In this document: positions 1 through 8,757 of the stretch, one piece after another
How the letters are laid out: every line of letters begins with the position of its first letter
Numbering within the stretch: position 1 is the first letter of the stretch
Assembly: GCF_014645735.1 (NCBI RefSeq)
Contig: NZ_BMMH01000007.1
Coordinates: 310,001 to 374,000 of the forward strand
DNA: 64,000 bases
Source of the DNA: Nocardia jinanensis
Lineage (GTDB): Bacteria; Actinomycetota; Actinomycetes; Mycobacteriales; Mycobacteriaceae
Direction of reading: 5' to 3'
Notes under the pieces: model-generated
Database searches by the model: none
What the model was told of the DNA's origin: nothing
What the model saw: only the letters and a program-made list of their open reading frames with translations
Position numbers and translations under genes: made by a program

Positions 1-355
1 GGCTCCGGGGCTGCGGAACCGGTGGCCTGATCGCGTGGCCGGATCGAGCGCGAGGAAGGAGTTCCTGACCCGGGACCGTCCACACACTAGCTCTTCCCAG
101 AATGTCACCGGGCAATCAGGAAGGAAAGGAATACGGCTCTCGATTCGGGTGAATATGCAGCTCACCGGGTATAGAGCAGCATTACGGGGGCTTTGCCCTC
201 AGCGCTCGGTTTCCCCTCGGCCACATCACGGGCGTGGGTGCCGCGGTGGCGGCGGGAGCGTTCGAACGAGACCCACCGGTGCCGACCGTGCCGACGCCAC
301 CGGCGCCCGAAGTGTCCGGGACCGACGGGAGACGGCGTCGGACCCGGACCTGTGG
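1..355. other. No gene recognised at left edge
   Basis: I see no credible coding region here on either strand. Frames that stay open are arginine-rich antisense or overlapping readings typical of high-GC DNA. The stretch lies downstream of the leftward dehydrogenase gene and may hold its 3' untranslated region and the promoter of a gene outside the window. Confidence 0.5.
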
Positions 356-1417
356 TCAGGCGTGCAGCAGTGCCGATGCGCGGTCGGCGATCTCGGTACC
401 GACCTCGGTGGTGGTGGCGGTGCCGCCGAGATCCGGGGTGCGCGGACCGCCGCTGCCGAGGACATCGGTGACCGCCCGGTCGACCGCCGCGGCGGCCTCG
501 TGTGCACCGAGGTGTTCCAGCAGCATGGCGCCCGCGAGGATCTGTGCCACCGGGTTGGCGATGCCCTGGCCCGCGATATCGGGTGCGCTGCCGTGGACGG
601 CCTCGAACATCGACGGCGCGTCCCGGCCGGGGTTGATATTGCCGGAGGGCGCGAGCCCGAGACCACCGGTAACGGCGGCGGCGAGATCGGAGAGGATGTC
701 ACCGAACAGGTTGGAGCCGACGATCACGTCGAGCCGGTCGGGATGCAGCACGATCTCGGCGGCCAGTGCGTCGACGTGCATCTGCCGGGTCTCCACTGCC
801 GGGTACTGTGCGGCGATCCGCTCGAAGACCTCGTCCCAATAGGGCATGGAATGGATGAGGCCGTTCGATTTCGTGGCCGAGCAGACCTTTCCCGCGCGTT
901 CGGTGGCCCGGTCGAAGGCGTAGCGGATGATCCGTTCGCAGCCGACCCGGGTGAAAACGGATTCCTGCAGCACGAATTCGTCCGGCCGGCCGGGGTTGTG
1001 CCGGCCACCGATCTCGGAGTACTCACCCTCGGAGTTCTCGCGCACGATGAGCAGGTCCAGATCCGCGGCGGTGCGATCGCGCAGAGCCGAGGTGGTACCG
1101 GGCAGCAGCCGCACCGGGCGCAGGTTCACGTATTGGCCGAAGGCCCGGCGCAGTGGGATCAGCAGCCCCCACAGCGAGATGTGGTCGGGCACTCCCGGAA
1201 ACCCGACGGCGCCGAGCAGGATCGCATCGAACCGGGCGAGCTGCTCGGGTCCGTCGGCGGGCATCATCGCTCCGGTGCGCAGATAGTTCTCGCAGGACCA
1301 GTCGAATTCGGTCCATTCGATACCGGGCAGTACCCGGTCGAGAACTTTTACCGCCTCGGCGGTGACGTCGACGCCGATACCGTCTCCCGGAATCGTCGCG
1401 ATCCGATAAGAATTCAC
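356..1417 (-). CDS. Tartrate/D-malate-type NAD-dependent dehydrogenase
   Basis: The 353-residue product belongs to the isocitrate/isopropylmalate dehydrogenase family and most resembles the TtuC/DmlA branch, which oxidatively decarboxylates D-malate or oxidises tartrate with NAD. The N-terminus reads RIATIPGDGIG, and the family signature NLFGDILSDLA lies near residue 236. The GTG start overlaps the stop of the upstream aldehyde dehydrogenase gene by four bases (GTGA), so the two are probably translated together from the GntR-like promoter at about 2.93 kb. The length is normal for the family. Substrate choice between D-malate, tartrate and 3-isopropylmalate cannot be settled by eye, but no leu genes are adjacent and the neighbour is a catabolic aldehyde dehydrogenase, so a catabolic role is inferred. 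Confidence 0.85.
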   Translation of the reverse strand: MNSYRIATIPGDGIGVDVTAEAVKVLDRVLPGIEWTEFDWSCENYLRTGAMMPADGPEQLARFDAILLGAVGFPGVPDHISLWGLLIPLRRAFGQYVNLRPVRLLPGTTSALRDRTAADLDLLIVRENSEGEYSEIGGRHNPGRPDEFVLQESVFTRVGCERIIRYAFDRATERAGKVCSATKSNGLIHSMPYWDEVFERIAAQYPAVETRQMHVDALAAEIVLHPDRLDVIVGSNLFGDILSDLAAAVTGGLGLAPSGNINPGRDAPSMFEAVHGSAPDIAGQGIANPVAQILAGAMLLEHLGAHEAAAAVDRAVTDVLGSGGPRTPDLGGTATTTEVGTEIADRASALLHA

Positions 1418-2886
1418 AGTGGCACTCCGATGTATTTGATCTCGAGGAATTCGTCGATGCCGACCAGACCGCCTTCGCGGCCGAGACCGGATTCTTTCAC
1501 CCCGCCGAACGGGGCCGCGGGGTTGGATACGACGCCCTGGTTCAATCCGACCATGCCGGTGTCCAGCGCTTCGCAGATCCGCAGACCGCGGCGCAGGCCT
1601 TCCGTGTACACATAGCTGACCAGGCCGTAGGGAGTGTCGTTGGCGCGTTCGACCGCCTCCTCCTCGGTATCGAAGGACGCGATGCTCGCGACCGGGCCGA
1701 AGACCTCGGTATGGCAGATCTGCGCTTCGTCGGGCACATCCACCAGAACGGTGGCCGGATAGAAGTGTCCGGGGCCGTCCAGCGGGTCACCGCCCAGTAG
1801 TACGCGGGCGCCGCGGGCCCGGGCGTCGGCGACGAGTTCGGTCACCTTGGCCACCGCGTCGGAATCGATCAGCGGGCCGACGACCACCCCGGGTTCGGTG
1901 CCACGTCCCAGTGGCAGTTCGCCCATGCGTGCGGCCAGTCGTTCGGCGAATTCGTCGAGGACACCGCGCTGTACGAAGAATCGGTTGGCCGCGGTGCACG
2001 CCTGTCCGATATTGCGCATCTTCGCCGCCAGCGCTCCTTCCACGGCCGCGTCGAGGTCGGCGTCGTCGAAGACGAGGAACGGGGCGTTGCCGCCCAGTTC
2101 CATCGAGGTGCGCATCACGGTCCGGGCGCACTGTTCCAGCAGTTTCTTGCCCACCGCGGTCGATCCGGTGAACGATAGTTTGCGCGAGCGCGGATCATGG
2201 ATCAGCGGTGTCATCACCGCCCCCGGGTCCGAGGTGGTCACCACATTGACGACCCCGGCGGGAACACCGGCTTGGTGCAGGATCTGGGCGAGGGCCAGGG
2301 TGCACAGCGGCGTCTGCTCGGCGGGTTTGATCACGCTGGTGCATCCGGCGGCGAGCGCGGGCCCGATCTTGCGGGCGCCCATGGCCATCGGAAAGTTCCA
2401 GGGGGTGATGAGCAGACTGGGCCCGACCGGCTGCCTGGTCACCAGGAACCGGGCACCACCGCCCGGGGCGGGCATATAGCCCCCGTCGAGTCGGACGGCC
2501 TCCTCGGCGAACCAGCGGAAGAATTCCGCGGCGTAGGTGATCTCGCCGCGCGCTTCCGCCAAGGGTTTGCCCATTTCGAGGGTGGCGATCAGAGCGAGCC
2601 GGTCGGTGTCGTCGAGCAGCAGCCGATGGGCGCGCATGAGGATTTCGCTACGCGCGCGTGGGGCAGTACGTGCCCAGTCGGCCTGTGCGGCCGCGGCGGC
2701 GTCGAGTGCGGCCAGTCCATCCTCGGGTCCGGCGTCGGCGACCTCGCACAGCCGCGCTCCGGTGGCCGGGTCGAGGACGGGCAGAGTTCTCGCGGTCTCG
2801 CGGGTGCGGCCGTCGATGAAGAGACCGGTCGGTACCGACTCGACGGCTTCCCGTTCGGCGGTGGTGAGTATGGCTTCCGTGAGCAC
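1414..2886 (-). CDS. NAD(P)-dependent aldehyde dehydrogenase, succinate-semialdehyde type
   Basis: This is a complete aldehyde dehydrogenase of about 490 residues. Visible family features are the PWNFPM segment, the general-base glutamate in MELGGNAPFLVF and the catalytic cysteine in NIGQACTAANRF. The sequence is closest in style to GabD-type succinate-semialdehyde dehydrogenases, which make succinate from the semialdehyde, but related acids such as glutarate or glycolaldehyde-type substrates are possible. I chose the GTG at 2886 because GGGAGGAG lies about ten bases upstream. An open frame extends to a TTG at 2940, but that would place the palindromic operator inside the gene. It heads a two-gene leftward operon with the tartrate/malate-type dehydrogenase. 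Confidence 0.85.
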   Translation of the reverse strand: MLTEAILTTAEREAVESVPTGLFIDGRTRETARTLPVLDPATGARLCEVADAGPEDGLAALDAAAAAQADWARTAPRARSEILMRAHRLLLDDTDRLALIATLEMGKPLAEARGEITYAAEFFRWFAEEAVRLDGGYMPAPGGGARFLVTRQPVGPSLLITPWNFPMAMGARKIGPALAAGCTSVIKPAEQTPLCTLALAQILHQAGVPAGVVNVVTTSDPGAVMTPLIHDPRSRKLSFTGSTAVGKKLLEQCARTVMRTSMELGGNAPFLVFDDADLDAAVEGALAAKMRNIGQACTAANRFFVQRGVLDEFAERLAARMGELPLGRGTEPGVVVGPLIDSDAVAKVTELVADARARGARVLLGGDPLDGPGHFYPATVLVDVPDEAQICHTEVFGPVASIASFDTEEEAVERANDTPYGLVSYVYTEGLRRGLRICEALDTGMVGLNQGVVSNPAAPFGGVKESGLGREGGLVGIDEFLEIKYIGVPL

Positions 2887-2929
2887 GGTGGATGCTCCTC
2901 CCTGTCGGCGGCCGGTCATGCCTGGCCAT

Positions 2930-2941
2930 ATTGTCGACAAT
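2930..2941. promoter_or_regulatory. GntR-type palindromic operator
   Basis: ATTGTCGACAAT is a perfect 12-base palindrome 44 bases upstream of the aldehyde dehydrogenase start. It fits the TnGT...ACnA half-site pattern of FadR-type GntR regulators. No GntR gene is in the window, so the regulator is inferred. It probably controls the aldehyde dehydrogenase/dehydrogenase operon. Confidence 0.5.
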
Positions 2942-3132
2942 CCTACAATAGGGTCGCGTTTTGGGGGTGGAGTCGGTCGGCGGGCTTCCTACCACCGGGC
3001 AGTGCCACGCCGCGACGAAATTCCACACCTTCAGTACTGTTAACTAATCCGTTGCCGAGAGGTGACTCGAAGCTCGCGCCGGGCGTACAGACTTTTCGCA
3101 GCGGATTCGGGAACAGAGATTGTGAGTGCTGG

Positions 3133-4374
3133 ATGGTCGTCGGTCACGGGGTCGAGCGAAATACCTTTCGTCCCGGGGATTTTCCGGATGAACACGGCCG
3201 ATTCGGAAAATTCGGGGGCAGATACGTTCCCGAGGGACTCATGGCCGCATTGCTCGAGCTGGAGCACGCCTATGATCTGGCCCGCGCGGACCCGGCCTTC
3301 ACCCGTGAGCTGACCGGATTGCTGCGGACCCGGATCGGCAGACCCACACTGCTGCACCAGGTGCCGCGATTCGCGGCGCGGCTGGGAGCGGCGCCGCCGA
3401 CGGTCTACCTCAAACGGGAGGATATGGCCCACACCGGCTCGCACAAGATCAACAATGCGCTCGGGCAGGGATTGCTGGCCCGGCGGATGGGTAAGCGCCG
3501 CCTCGTCGCCGAAACCGGTGCGGGACAACACGGGGTCGCGGTCGCGACGGTGGCGGCGATGCTCGGTTTGAGCTGCACCGTATATATGGGCGCAGTCGAT
3601 GCGGAACGGCAGCGGCCGAATGTGATCCGGATGCGGCTGCTCGGTGCCGAGGTCCGGGTGGTGGAAACCGGGAGCCGCCGGATCAAAGAGGCGATCACCG
3701 AATCCGTCCGGGACTGGGTCTCGCAGGTGGACACCACCCATTACCTGCTGGGCAGCGCGGCCGGACCCGCCCCCTACCCGCGGATCGTGCGGGATTTCCA
3801 GTACCCGATCGGTGCCGAGGCCCGGTCCCAGATCCTGACCGCCGAGGGCCGGCTGCCCGACTACGTGATCGCCTGCATCGGCGGAGGCAGCAATGCCCTC
3901 GGTGCCTTCCGGCCGTTCGTGGCCGATGCCGGGGTCCGGCTGCTCGGCGCGGAGGCCGCCGGACGGGGGCTGCATACCGGTGCGCACGCGGCATCGCTGA
4001 GCGCCGGCAGCCCCGGGGAGATCGACGGCAGTTTCAGCTATCTGCTGCAGGACGACGACGGCCAGATCGCCACGACGCACAGCGTCGCAGCGGGACTGGA
4101 CTATCCGGGGGTCGGCCCGGAACTCAGCTATCTCGAGGACAGTGGCCGCCTGAGTTCGGTCCCCATCACCGACGACCTCGCCTTACGCGGTATGCGGGAG
4201 CTCGGGCACAGCGAGGGGATCATTCCCGCTCTCGAATCCGCGCACGCGGTGGGTTGTCTGCTGGACCTCGCCGAGCGCGGTGAACTGGCCGCCGGTTCGG
4301 TCGTCCTGCTGTGTCTGTCCGGTCGCGGCGACAAGGACCTCGATATCGCCGCCCGGGAACTGGGACTGTTCTGA
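3133..4374 (+). CDS. Tryptophan synthase beta chain homologue (stand-alone)
   Basis: The 413-residue protein is a TrpB of the TrpB1 type, a PLP enzyme that joins indole and serine to make tryptophan. The PLP lysine is K105 in HTGSHKINN, the catalytic glutamate is E127 in AETGAGQHGVA, and the phosphate-binding loop is GGGSNA. The GLDYPGVGPELSYL segment is also conserved. The ATG at 3133 gives the usual length; upstream sequence in the same frame is non-coding in character. No trpA, trpC or other tryptophan genes flank it, so it is probably a second copy used for indole salvage or synthesis of a tryptophan analogue, or a relocated gene. All catalytic residues I can name are present, so it should be active. 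Confidence 0.85.
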   Translation: MVVGHGVERNTFRPGDFPDEHGRFGKFGGRYVPEGLMAALLELEHAYDLARADPAFTRELTGLLRTRIGRPTLLHQVPRFAARLGAAPPTVYLKREDMAHTGSHKINNALGQGLLARRMGKRRLVAETGAGQHGVAVATVAAMLGLSCTVYMGAVDAERQRPNVIRMRLLGAEVRVVETGSRRIKEAITESVRDWVSQVDTTHYLLGSAAGPAPYPRIVRDFQYPIGAEARSQILTAEGRLPDYVIACIGGGSNALGAFRPFVADAGVRLLGAEAAGRGLHTGAHAASLSAGSPGEIDGSFSYLLQDDDGQIATTHSVAAGLDYPGVGPELSYLEDSGRLSSVPITDDLALRGMRELGHSEGIIPALESAHAVGCLLDLAERGELAAGSVVLLCLSGRGDKDLDIAARELGLF

Positions 4375-4401
4375 CACCCGGCCGGCGCCCGTAGGTGGTA
4401 T

Positions 4402-4425
4402 CCCGCGGACGCGTGCGTCCGCGGG
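4402..4425 (+). terminator. Hairpin terminator after trpB homologue
   Basis: CCCGCGGACGC is followed after two bases by its exact complement. The stem lies 28 bases past the stop codon. There is no T tract, as is common for actinobacterial terminators. Confidence 0.55.
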
Positions 4426-4723
4426 AGCAGCGGTGGGGCCCCGGCCACGGCAGACCGCCCGGTCGGCGGACATGACCTCACTCACATCGGCCCCGGGGGA
4501 CCGGTCGGTGCCGACCCGGCGGGAGCTGTCGGTTCCCGGCTGTGACCGGGAATACGGCCGCCCGAAAAGCGATTGATCCGGCGCGTAGCCGTAAGAAACA
4601 CTGGCGCGTCACCGATGAGCGGAGCACAGCTCACTCGTCTGTTCTCACATATGCGCCGAGCAACGATCGTCGACGACCGCGCTCGGGCCACGCCAGTTCG
4701 CTCACGACCTCCGGAGGTAGCCG
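4426..4723. other. Intergenic region before the MFS gene
   Basis: Together with the terminator this makes a gap of about 350 bases. I see no convincing gene. The 3' end must carry the transporter promoter, and GGAGG at about 4711 is its ribosome binding site. Confidence 0.45.
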
Positions 4724-6187
4724 ATGCCCGCCCTGTTATCCGTTCGCCGGACCGGAGGAGGTACTCCGGCCGTCGTGCGGTTGCTGGTCATCGCGACCTT
4801 CGTGGTGATCCTCAACGAGACCATCATGATCAACGCGATCCCGCGCCTGATGCACGACCTGGAGGTCACCGAGCGGGCGGCGCAGTGGGTCTCCACCGCC
4901 TTCATGCTCACCATGGCCGCCGTCATCCCGGTGACCGGCTGGTTCCTGCAGCGGGTCACGACCCGCCGCGCCTATGCGCTGGCCATGGGGATATTCCTCG
5001 CGGGTACCGCGCTGTCCGCGGTGGCGCCTTCGTTCGCGGTACTGCTCGCCGGCCGGATCATCCAGGCCGGCGGTACCGCGGTGATGATGCCACTGCTGAT
5101 GACGACCCTGATGACCGTGGTGCCCGAACGCGACCGTGGGCGGGTCATGGGCAATGTCACCCTGGCCATCTCGGTGGCACCGGCCATGGGTCCGGTCATC
5201 TCCGGGCTCGTGCTCCAGATCGCGTCGTGGCGCTGGTTGTTCGTGCTGGTGTTGCCGATCGCGGGTGTGGTCACCTGGTTCGGGTTGCGGCGTCTGGAGA
5301 ACATCGGGGAACCGGAGACCGGTTCGATCGACTGGTCCAGTGTGGTCTTCGCCGCGCTCGGTTTCGGCAGCCTGGTGTACGGGCTGAGCCGTTTCGAAGC
5401 CGGTACGGTGGCCACTCCGGCGCTGATCACCCTCGCCGGGGCCGCCCTGATCGGTCTGTTCGTGGCGCGGCAGCTGTGGCTGCAGCAGCACGGCACCCCG
5501 CTGCTGGATCTGCGGATCCTGCGCTCGGGCACCTACACCAAAGGCCTGATCCTGATGGCGGTGGCGTTCCTGGCGATGCTCGGCTCGATGATGCTGCTGC
5601 CGCTGTATCTGCAGAATCTGCGCGGCCTGTCGCCGCTGGCGACCGGTCTGCTCGTCATGCCCGGCGGTCTGGCCATGGGCGTGCTCGGACCGGTGATCGG
5701 GCGCCTGTTCGACCGGTTCGGCGGACGAGTGCTGGTGATCCCGGGCTCGATCGGTATCACCGCCGCGCTGGCCGGATTCACCCAGATCTCCGCCGCTACG
5801 CCGTACTGGCAGCTGCTGGCGCTGCACATCCTGCTCATGGTGTCGCTGGCGGCGACATTCACCCCGGTGTTCACCCTGGCGCTGGGCGCCCTGCCCGAGG
5901 ACCTCTACTCGCACGGCAGTTCCATGCTGGGCACCCTCCAGCAAGTCGCCGCCGCACTGGGCACGGCCCTGGTGGTGACGGTGATGGCCAGTCGTACCAC
6001 CGCGCTCCAGGCCGCGGGCACCGACGCGCTGACCGCGCAGCTCGACGGCATGCGACTGGCCTTCGTGGTGTCGGCGGCACTGGCCGTCATCGTGATCGTG
6101 ACGGCGGTCCTGCTGCCGAACAGGTCCAGCGCGCACGTCGAGACAGACGGCACCGAGAAGCCCGATCCCGAACTCGTGGAGGTCTGA
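4724..6187 (+). CDS. MFS multidrug efflux transporter, DHA2 (EmrB/QacA) family
   Basis: The 487-residue protein has the many hydrophobic helices of a 14-helix DHA2 transporter, which expels drugs or other hydrophobic compounds by proton antiport. The loop after helix 2 (GWFLQRVTTRRAY) is the usual motif A position. The helix 5 segment SVAPAMGPVISGLV matches motif C of antiporters. The ATG at 4724 has GGAGG eight bases upstream. The C-terminal tail is short and charged. The substrate is unknown. A decayed SDR gene follows directly; no regulator is adjacent apart from the IclR gene 0.8 kb downstream. Confidence 0.88.
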   Translation: MPALLSVRRTGGGTPAVVRLLVIATFVVILNETIMINAIPRLMHDLEVTERAAQWVSTAFMLTMAAVIPVTGWFLQRVTTRRAYALAMGIFLAGTALSAVAPSFAVLLAGRIIQAGGTAVMMPLLMTTLMTVVPERDRGRVMGNVTLAISVAPAMGPVISGLVLQIASWRWLFVLVLPIAGVVTWFGLRRLENIGEPETGSIDWSSVVFAALGFGSLVYGLSRFEAGTVATPALITLAGAALIGLFVARQLWLQQHGTPLLDLRILRSGTYTKGLILMAVAFLAMLGSMMLLPLYLQNLRGLSPLATGLLVMPGGLAMGVLGPVIGRLFDRFGGRVLVIPGSIGITAALAGFTQISAATPYWQLLALHILLMVSLAATFTPVFTLALGALPEDLYSHGSSMLGTLQQVAAALGTALVVTVMASRTTALQAAGTDALTAQLDGMRLAFVVSAALAVIVIVTAVLLPNRSSAHVETDGTEKPDPELVEV

Positions 6188-6202
6188 CCCCCGATTCCGG
6201 CA

Positions 6203-6369
6203 GAGATCCCGGCCGCGCCGATTTCGAGGCGGTCGCCGCGAAGATGAACCGGCTTGCCGGTGACCGCCCTGGAGCCGGAGGACATCACGAAGACGGTGCT
6301 GTTCCTGGTCTCCGATGCCGCGAAGTACATCACCGGCACCACCCATGTGAAGACGCCGGGAACACGGTG
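6203..6369 (+). pseudogene. Remnant of a mycofactocin-type short-chain dehydrogenase
   Basis: Only the last 55 or so residues of an SDR survive. One frame reads DFEAVAAKMNRL up to about 6254. Then the frame shifts by one base and continues as PVTALEPEDITKTVLFLVSD and AAKYITGTTHV. In mycofactocin-associated SDRs these two pieces are continuous (a QMN-LPVPWVEPEDISNAVLFL type sequence). One surplus base in CGGCTTGCCG, which would read CGG CTG CCG in the parent, explains the shift. The start, nucleotide-binding motif and active site are absent, so this is a dead 3' fragment. Confidence 0.65.
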
Positions 6370-6440
6370 TAGCCCTGGACCATGCGGGGGTGGTGCGAGG
6401 ATGGGGCACAGCACGACCGACGATAGAGAGGCAGGAAGCG

Positions 6441-6902
6441 ATGCGGGTGAACAGGTTCCGGGGACCGGCACGTGCGGTGGCGGCGGCATTCGGTACGGCT
6501 GCGCTGGTGGTGGCTCCACTGATATCCGCACCGGCCGCCCATGCCGCGGTGGCGCCGGTGATCCGGCTCGCGGTCACCGGTGGACCGACCACGGCGTCGG
6601 CGAACACCGTGCCCACCGGATGCACGGTCACCGTGGAGGCGACCGTGACACTGCCCGACGGCGACCCGGTCGAGTACGGCACTGTGCAGTTCTTCAACCG
6701 CCTGCCCGGTAACGGCGATGTACCACTGGGCAAGGTCGCGGTGGCCTATGGCCGGGCCAGTGTCCAATGGACTCCGTCCGCGAACGGGGCCAACGGTCTC
6801 AGCGCGGGTTACGCCGACGGGCTGCCCGATATCCTGCCGGTCTCGGCCGGTATCGAGGTCACCGCACGGCCCGGGCTGCCGCTCGGTGGGCTGTGCCTGT
6901 GA
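6441..6902 (+). CDS. Small secreted protein with Ig-like fold
   Basis: The 153-residue product begins with a clear Sec signal peptide: basic MRVNRFRGPAR, a hydrophobic alanine-rich core, then cleavage around SAPAAHAAVA. The mature part is beta-rich and reads like a bacterial Ig-like domain (CTVTVEATVTLPDGDPVEYG, then VQFFN), with a second cysteine three residues from the C-terminus that could pair with the first. AGGAAG precedes the ATG at 6441. The function is unknown; it probably sits in the cell envelope or is released. Confidence 0.7.
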   Translation: MRVNRFRGPARAVAAAFGTAALVVAPLISAPAAHAAVAPVIRLAVTGGPTTASANTVPTGCTVTVEATVTLPDGDPVEYGTVQFFNRLPGNGDVPLGKVAVAYGRASVQWTPSANGANGLSAGYADGLPDILPVSAGIEVTARPGLPLGGLCL

Positions 6903-6956
6903 CCACCGGCGGTGTCCGGCGCCGGGACGGGTCACGCGCGGCGTAGATTCGGCGAT

Positions 6957-7787
6957 ATGTCGAGGCAAGACGGCGGTCCGGCCGCGAACCACCAACCGCT
7001 GCTGGTACTGGGGAAGATCACCGAGATCCTCGATGCCTTCTCCCTGGCCCGCCCGTCGCTGACGCTAGGGGAGATCCAGCAGGCCACCGGCCTACCGACC
7101 TCCACGGTGCAGCGCCTGGTCACCAATATGGCGGACCGGGGTCTGCTGGATCGATCCGGTGACCGGATCCGGGTCGGGTTGCGGATGAGCTATTGGGCGG
7201 CCACGGCGGTGAAGGGACTGGATCTGCTGTCGATCGTCGATCCGGCGCTGCGCGAGATCCGCGACGTTACCGGCGAGACCGCCTGCGTGTTCCGTGCCGA
7301 GCACGGTTTCCGGGTGTGCGTGGCGATCGCCGAGACCCGGCACGCGCTGCGCCGGGACATGTACGTGGGCAAGATCATTCCGCTCTACGCCGGGTCCGCG
7401 GGCCGTATTCTGCTGGCCTGGGACCCCGAACTCACCGAACGCGTGCTCTCGGCACCGCTGGAACCCTTGACCGAGGGCACTGTCACCAGTCCGCCCGAAC
7501 TACGTTCCCTCATCGCCCGGGCGAAGGCGGACGGCTACGCGATCAGCGCCGGGGAACGGGAGGATTCGGCGTCCGGACTGTCCGCGCCGATATTCGACGC
7601 GGCCGGAAACGTGATCGCGGCGCTGACGATCAGTGGCCCCACCCTGCGGATGCCGCTGGCGCAGTGCGAGGCCTGGGTGGACCTGCTCGTCGGCTATGCC
7701 GAACAGGTGACCCGTACCCTCGGCGGGCGCATCCCCGCCGGGGATACGGGATCTCCCGTGGTCAGCGTGCCCGCGCTTCCGGATTGA
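6957..7787 (+). CDS. IclR family transcriptional regulator
   Basis: The 276-residue protein has the N-terminal winged helix of IclR regulators (TLGEIQQATGLPTSTVQRLV, about residues 38-57) and the C-terminal GAF-like effector domain (for example YAGSAGRILLAW and GYAISAGEREDSASGLSAPIF). It converges on the D-2-hydroxyacid dehydrogenase gene and overlaps its 3' end by 26 bases. IclR proteins usually sense organic acids or aromatics, and the facing operon looks like an organic-acid pathway, so it is the likely regulator of that operon. The ATG at 6957 is chosen over an upstream GTG because it gives the typical N-terminus. Confidence 0.88.
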   Translation: MSRQDGGPAANHQPLLVLGKITEILDAFSLARPSLTLGEIQQATGLPTSTVQRLVTNMADRGLLDRSGDRIRVGLRMSYWAATAVKGLDLLSIVDPALREIRDVTGETACVFRAEHGFRVCVAIAETRHALRRDMYVGKIIPLYAGSAGRILLAWDPELTERVLSAPLEPLTEGTVTSPPELRSLIARAKADGYAISAGEREDSASGLSAPIFDAAGNVIAALTISGPTLRMPLAQCEAWVDLLVGYAEQVTRTLGGRIPAGDTGSPVVSVPALPD

Positions 7788-8757
7788 CCGGATACGGCGG
7801 GAGTTCGCCGCGGGCGATGGCCACGGCGTTCTCGGCGCAGCGGCGCGCCATCTCGGCGCGCACCGGGACCGTCGCGCTCCCGATATGCGGCAGCAGCACG
7901 GTGTTGGGTAGTGCGGCCAGTCCCGCCGCCAGACGCGGTTCGTCCTCGTACACATCGAGCCCCGCGCCGGCGATCGTCCCGTCGCGCAGCGCCGCGACCA
8001 GCGCCGTCTCGTCGACGATCGGGCCGCGTGCGGTATTGATCAGAATCGCCGACGATTTCATCGACCGGAACACGGATTCGTCCACGAGGTGGCGGGTTTC
8101 GTCGGTGAGGGGGACGTGCACCGAGAGATAGTCGCTGGTGGCGACCAGTTCGGGCCACGCCAGTTGGTGTACCCGCCCGGCGAATTCACCGAGTTCCTCC
8201 GTGCTCACCACGCGTTCGCCGGGTGGGCGCGGGGAGAAGTTCACCGTCATTCCGAAGGCGAGCGCGCGGCGGGCCGTGGCCCGGGCGATCCGGCCGAATC
8301 CGGCGAGCCCGAGGGTCCGGCCGCTGACATCGTGGCCCAGCAGCAGTTCCGGTTCCCAGCCGCTGAACTTCCCGGACCGGACGAACGTGTCGGCCTCGAC
8401 GCAACGCCGCGCGACCGCCAGGATCAGCAGCAGCGCGAGATCGGCCGTGGCGTCGGTGAGCACCCCGGGGGTATTGCCCACAATGATGGAGTTCGCCGTG
8501 GCCGCGGCGATATCGATGTTGTTGTAACCCACCGCGAAATTGCTGATACCGGCGATTTTCGCCCGGTCCAGCAGTGCGGCGTCGAATTCGTCCTGTAGCT
8601 GAGCCACGACCACCCGGTAGTCACCGGATTCGCAGGCATCCGCCAATTCCGCCCGCGTCATCCGGCTCGCGGCCACGGTCACCGATCCCGCGGCCTCCAG
8701 TAACCGCATACCCGGATCGGGCAGCGGAGTGGTGACGAGGAAATCCGCGGCCGTCAC
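7762..8757 (-). CDS. D-2-hydroxyacid dehydrogenase (glyoxylate/hydroxypyruvate reductase-like)
   Basis: This 331-residue NAD(P)-dependent enzyme interconverts 2-oxo acids and D-2-hydroxy acids. The Rossmann loop is LAGFGRIARA. The catalytic arginine lies in NTARGPIVDE, the glutamate in DVYEDEP and the histidine in PHIGSAT. The GTG start overlaps the stop of the lyase gene upstream by four bases (GTGA). It is last in the GntP/CoA-transferase/lyase operon and could reduce the 2-oxo acid that the lyase releases; that link is inference. Confidence 0.85.
   Translation of the reverse strand: MTAADFLVTTPLPDPGMRLLEAAGSVTVAASRMTRAELADACESGDYRVVVAQLQDEFDAALLDRAKIAGISNFAVGYNNIDIAAATANSIIVGNTPGVLTDATADLALLLILAVARRCVEADTFVRSGKFSGWEPELLLGHDVSGRTLGLAGFGRIARATARRALAFGMTVNFSPRPPGERVVSTEELGEFAGRVHQLAWPELVATSDYLSVHVPLTDETRHLVDESVFRSMKSSAILINTARGPIVDETALVAALRDGTIAGAGLDVYEDEPRLAAGLAALPNTVLLPHIGSATVPVRAEMARRCAENAVAIARGELPPYPVNPEARAR

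Noticed and set aside
2197..3132. In-frame upstream extension of the TrpB homologue
   Set aside because: It crosses the divergent promoter and is antisense to the aldehyde dehydrogenase; TrpB proteins start where the ATG at 3133 lies.
4736..6733. Long open frame antisense to the MFS gene
   Set aside because: Composition is dominated by H, Q, R and G, typical of an antisense reading of a membrane protein gene.
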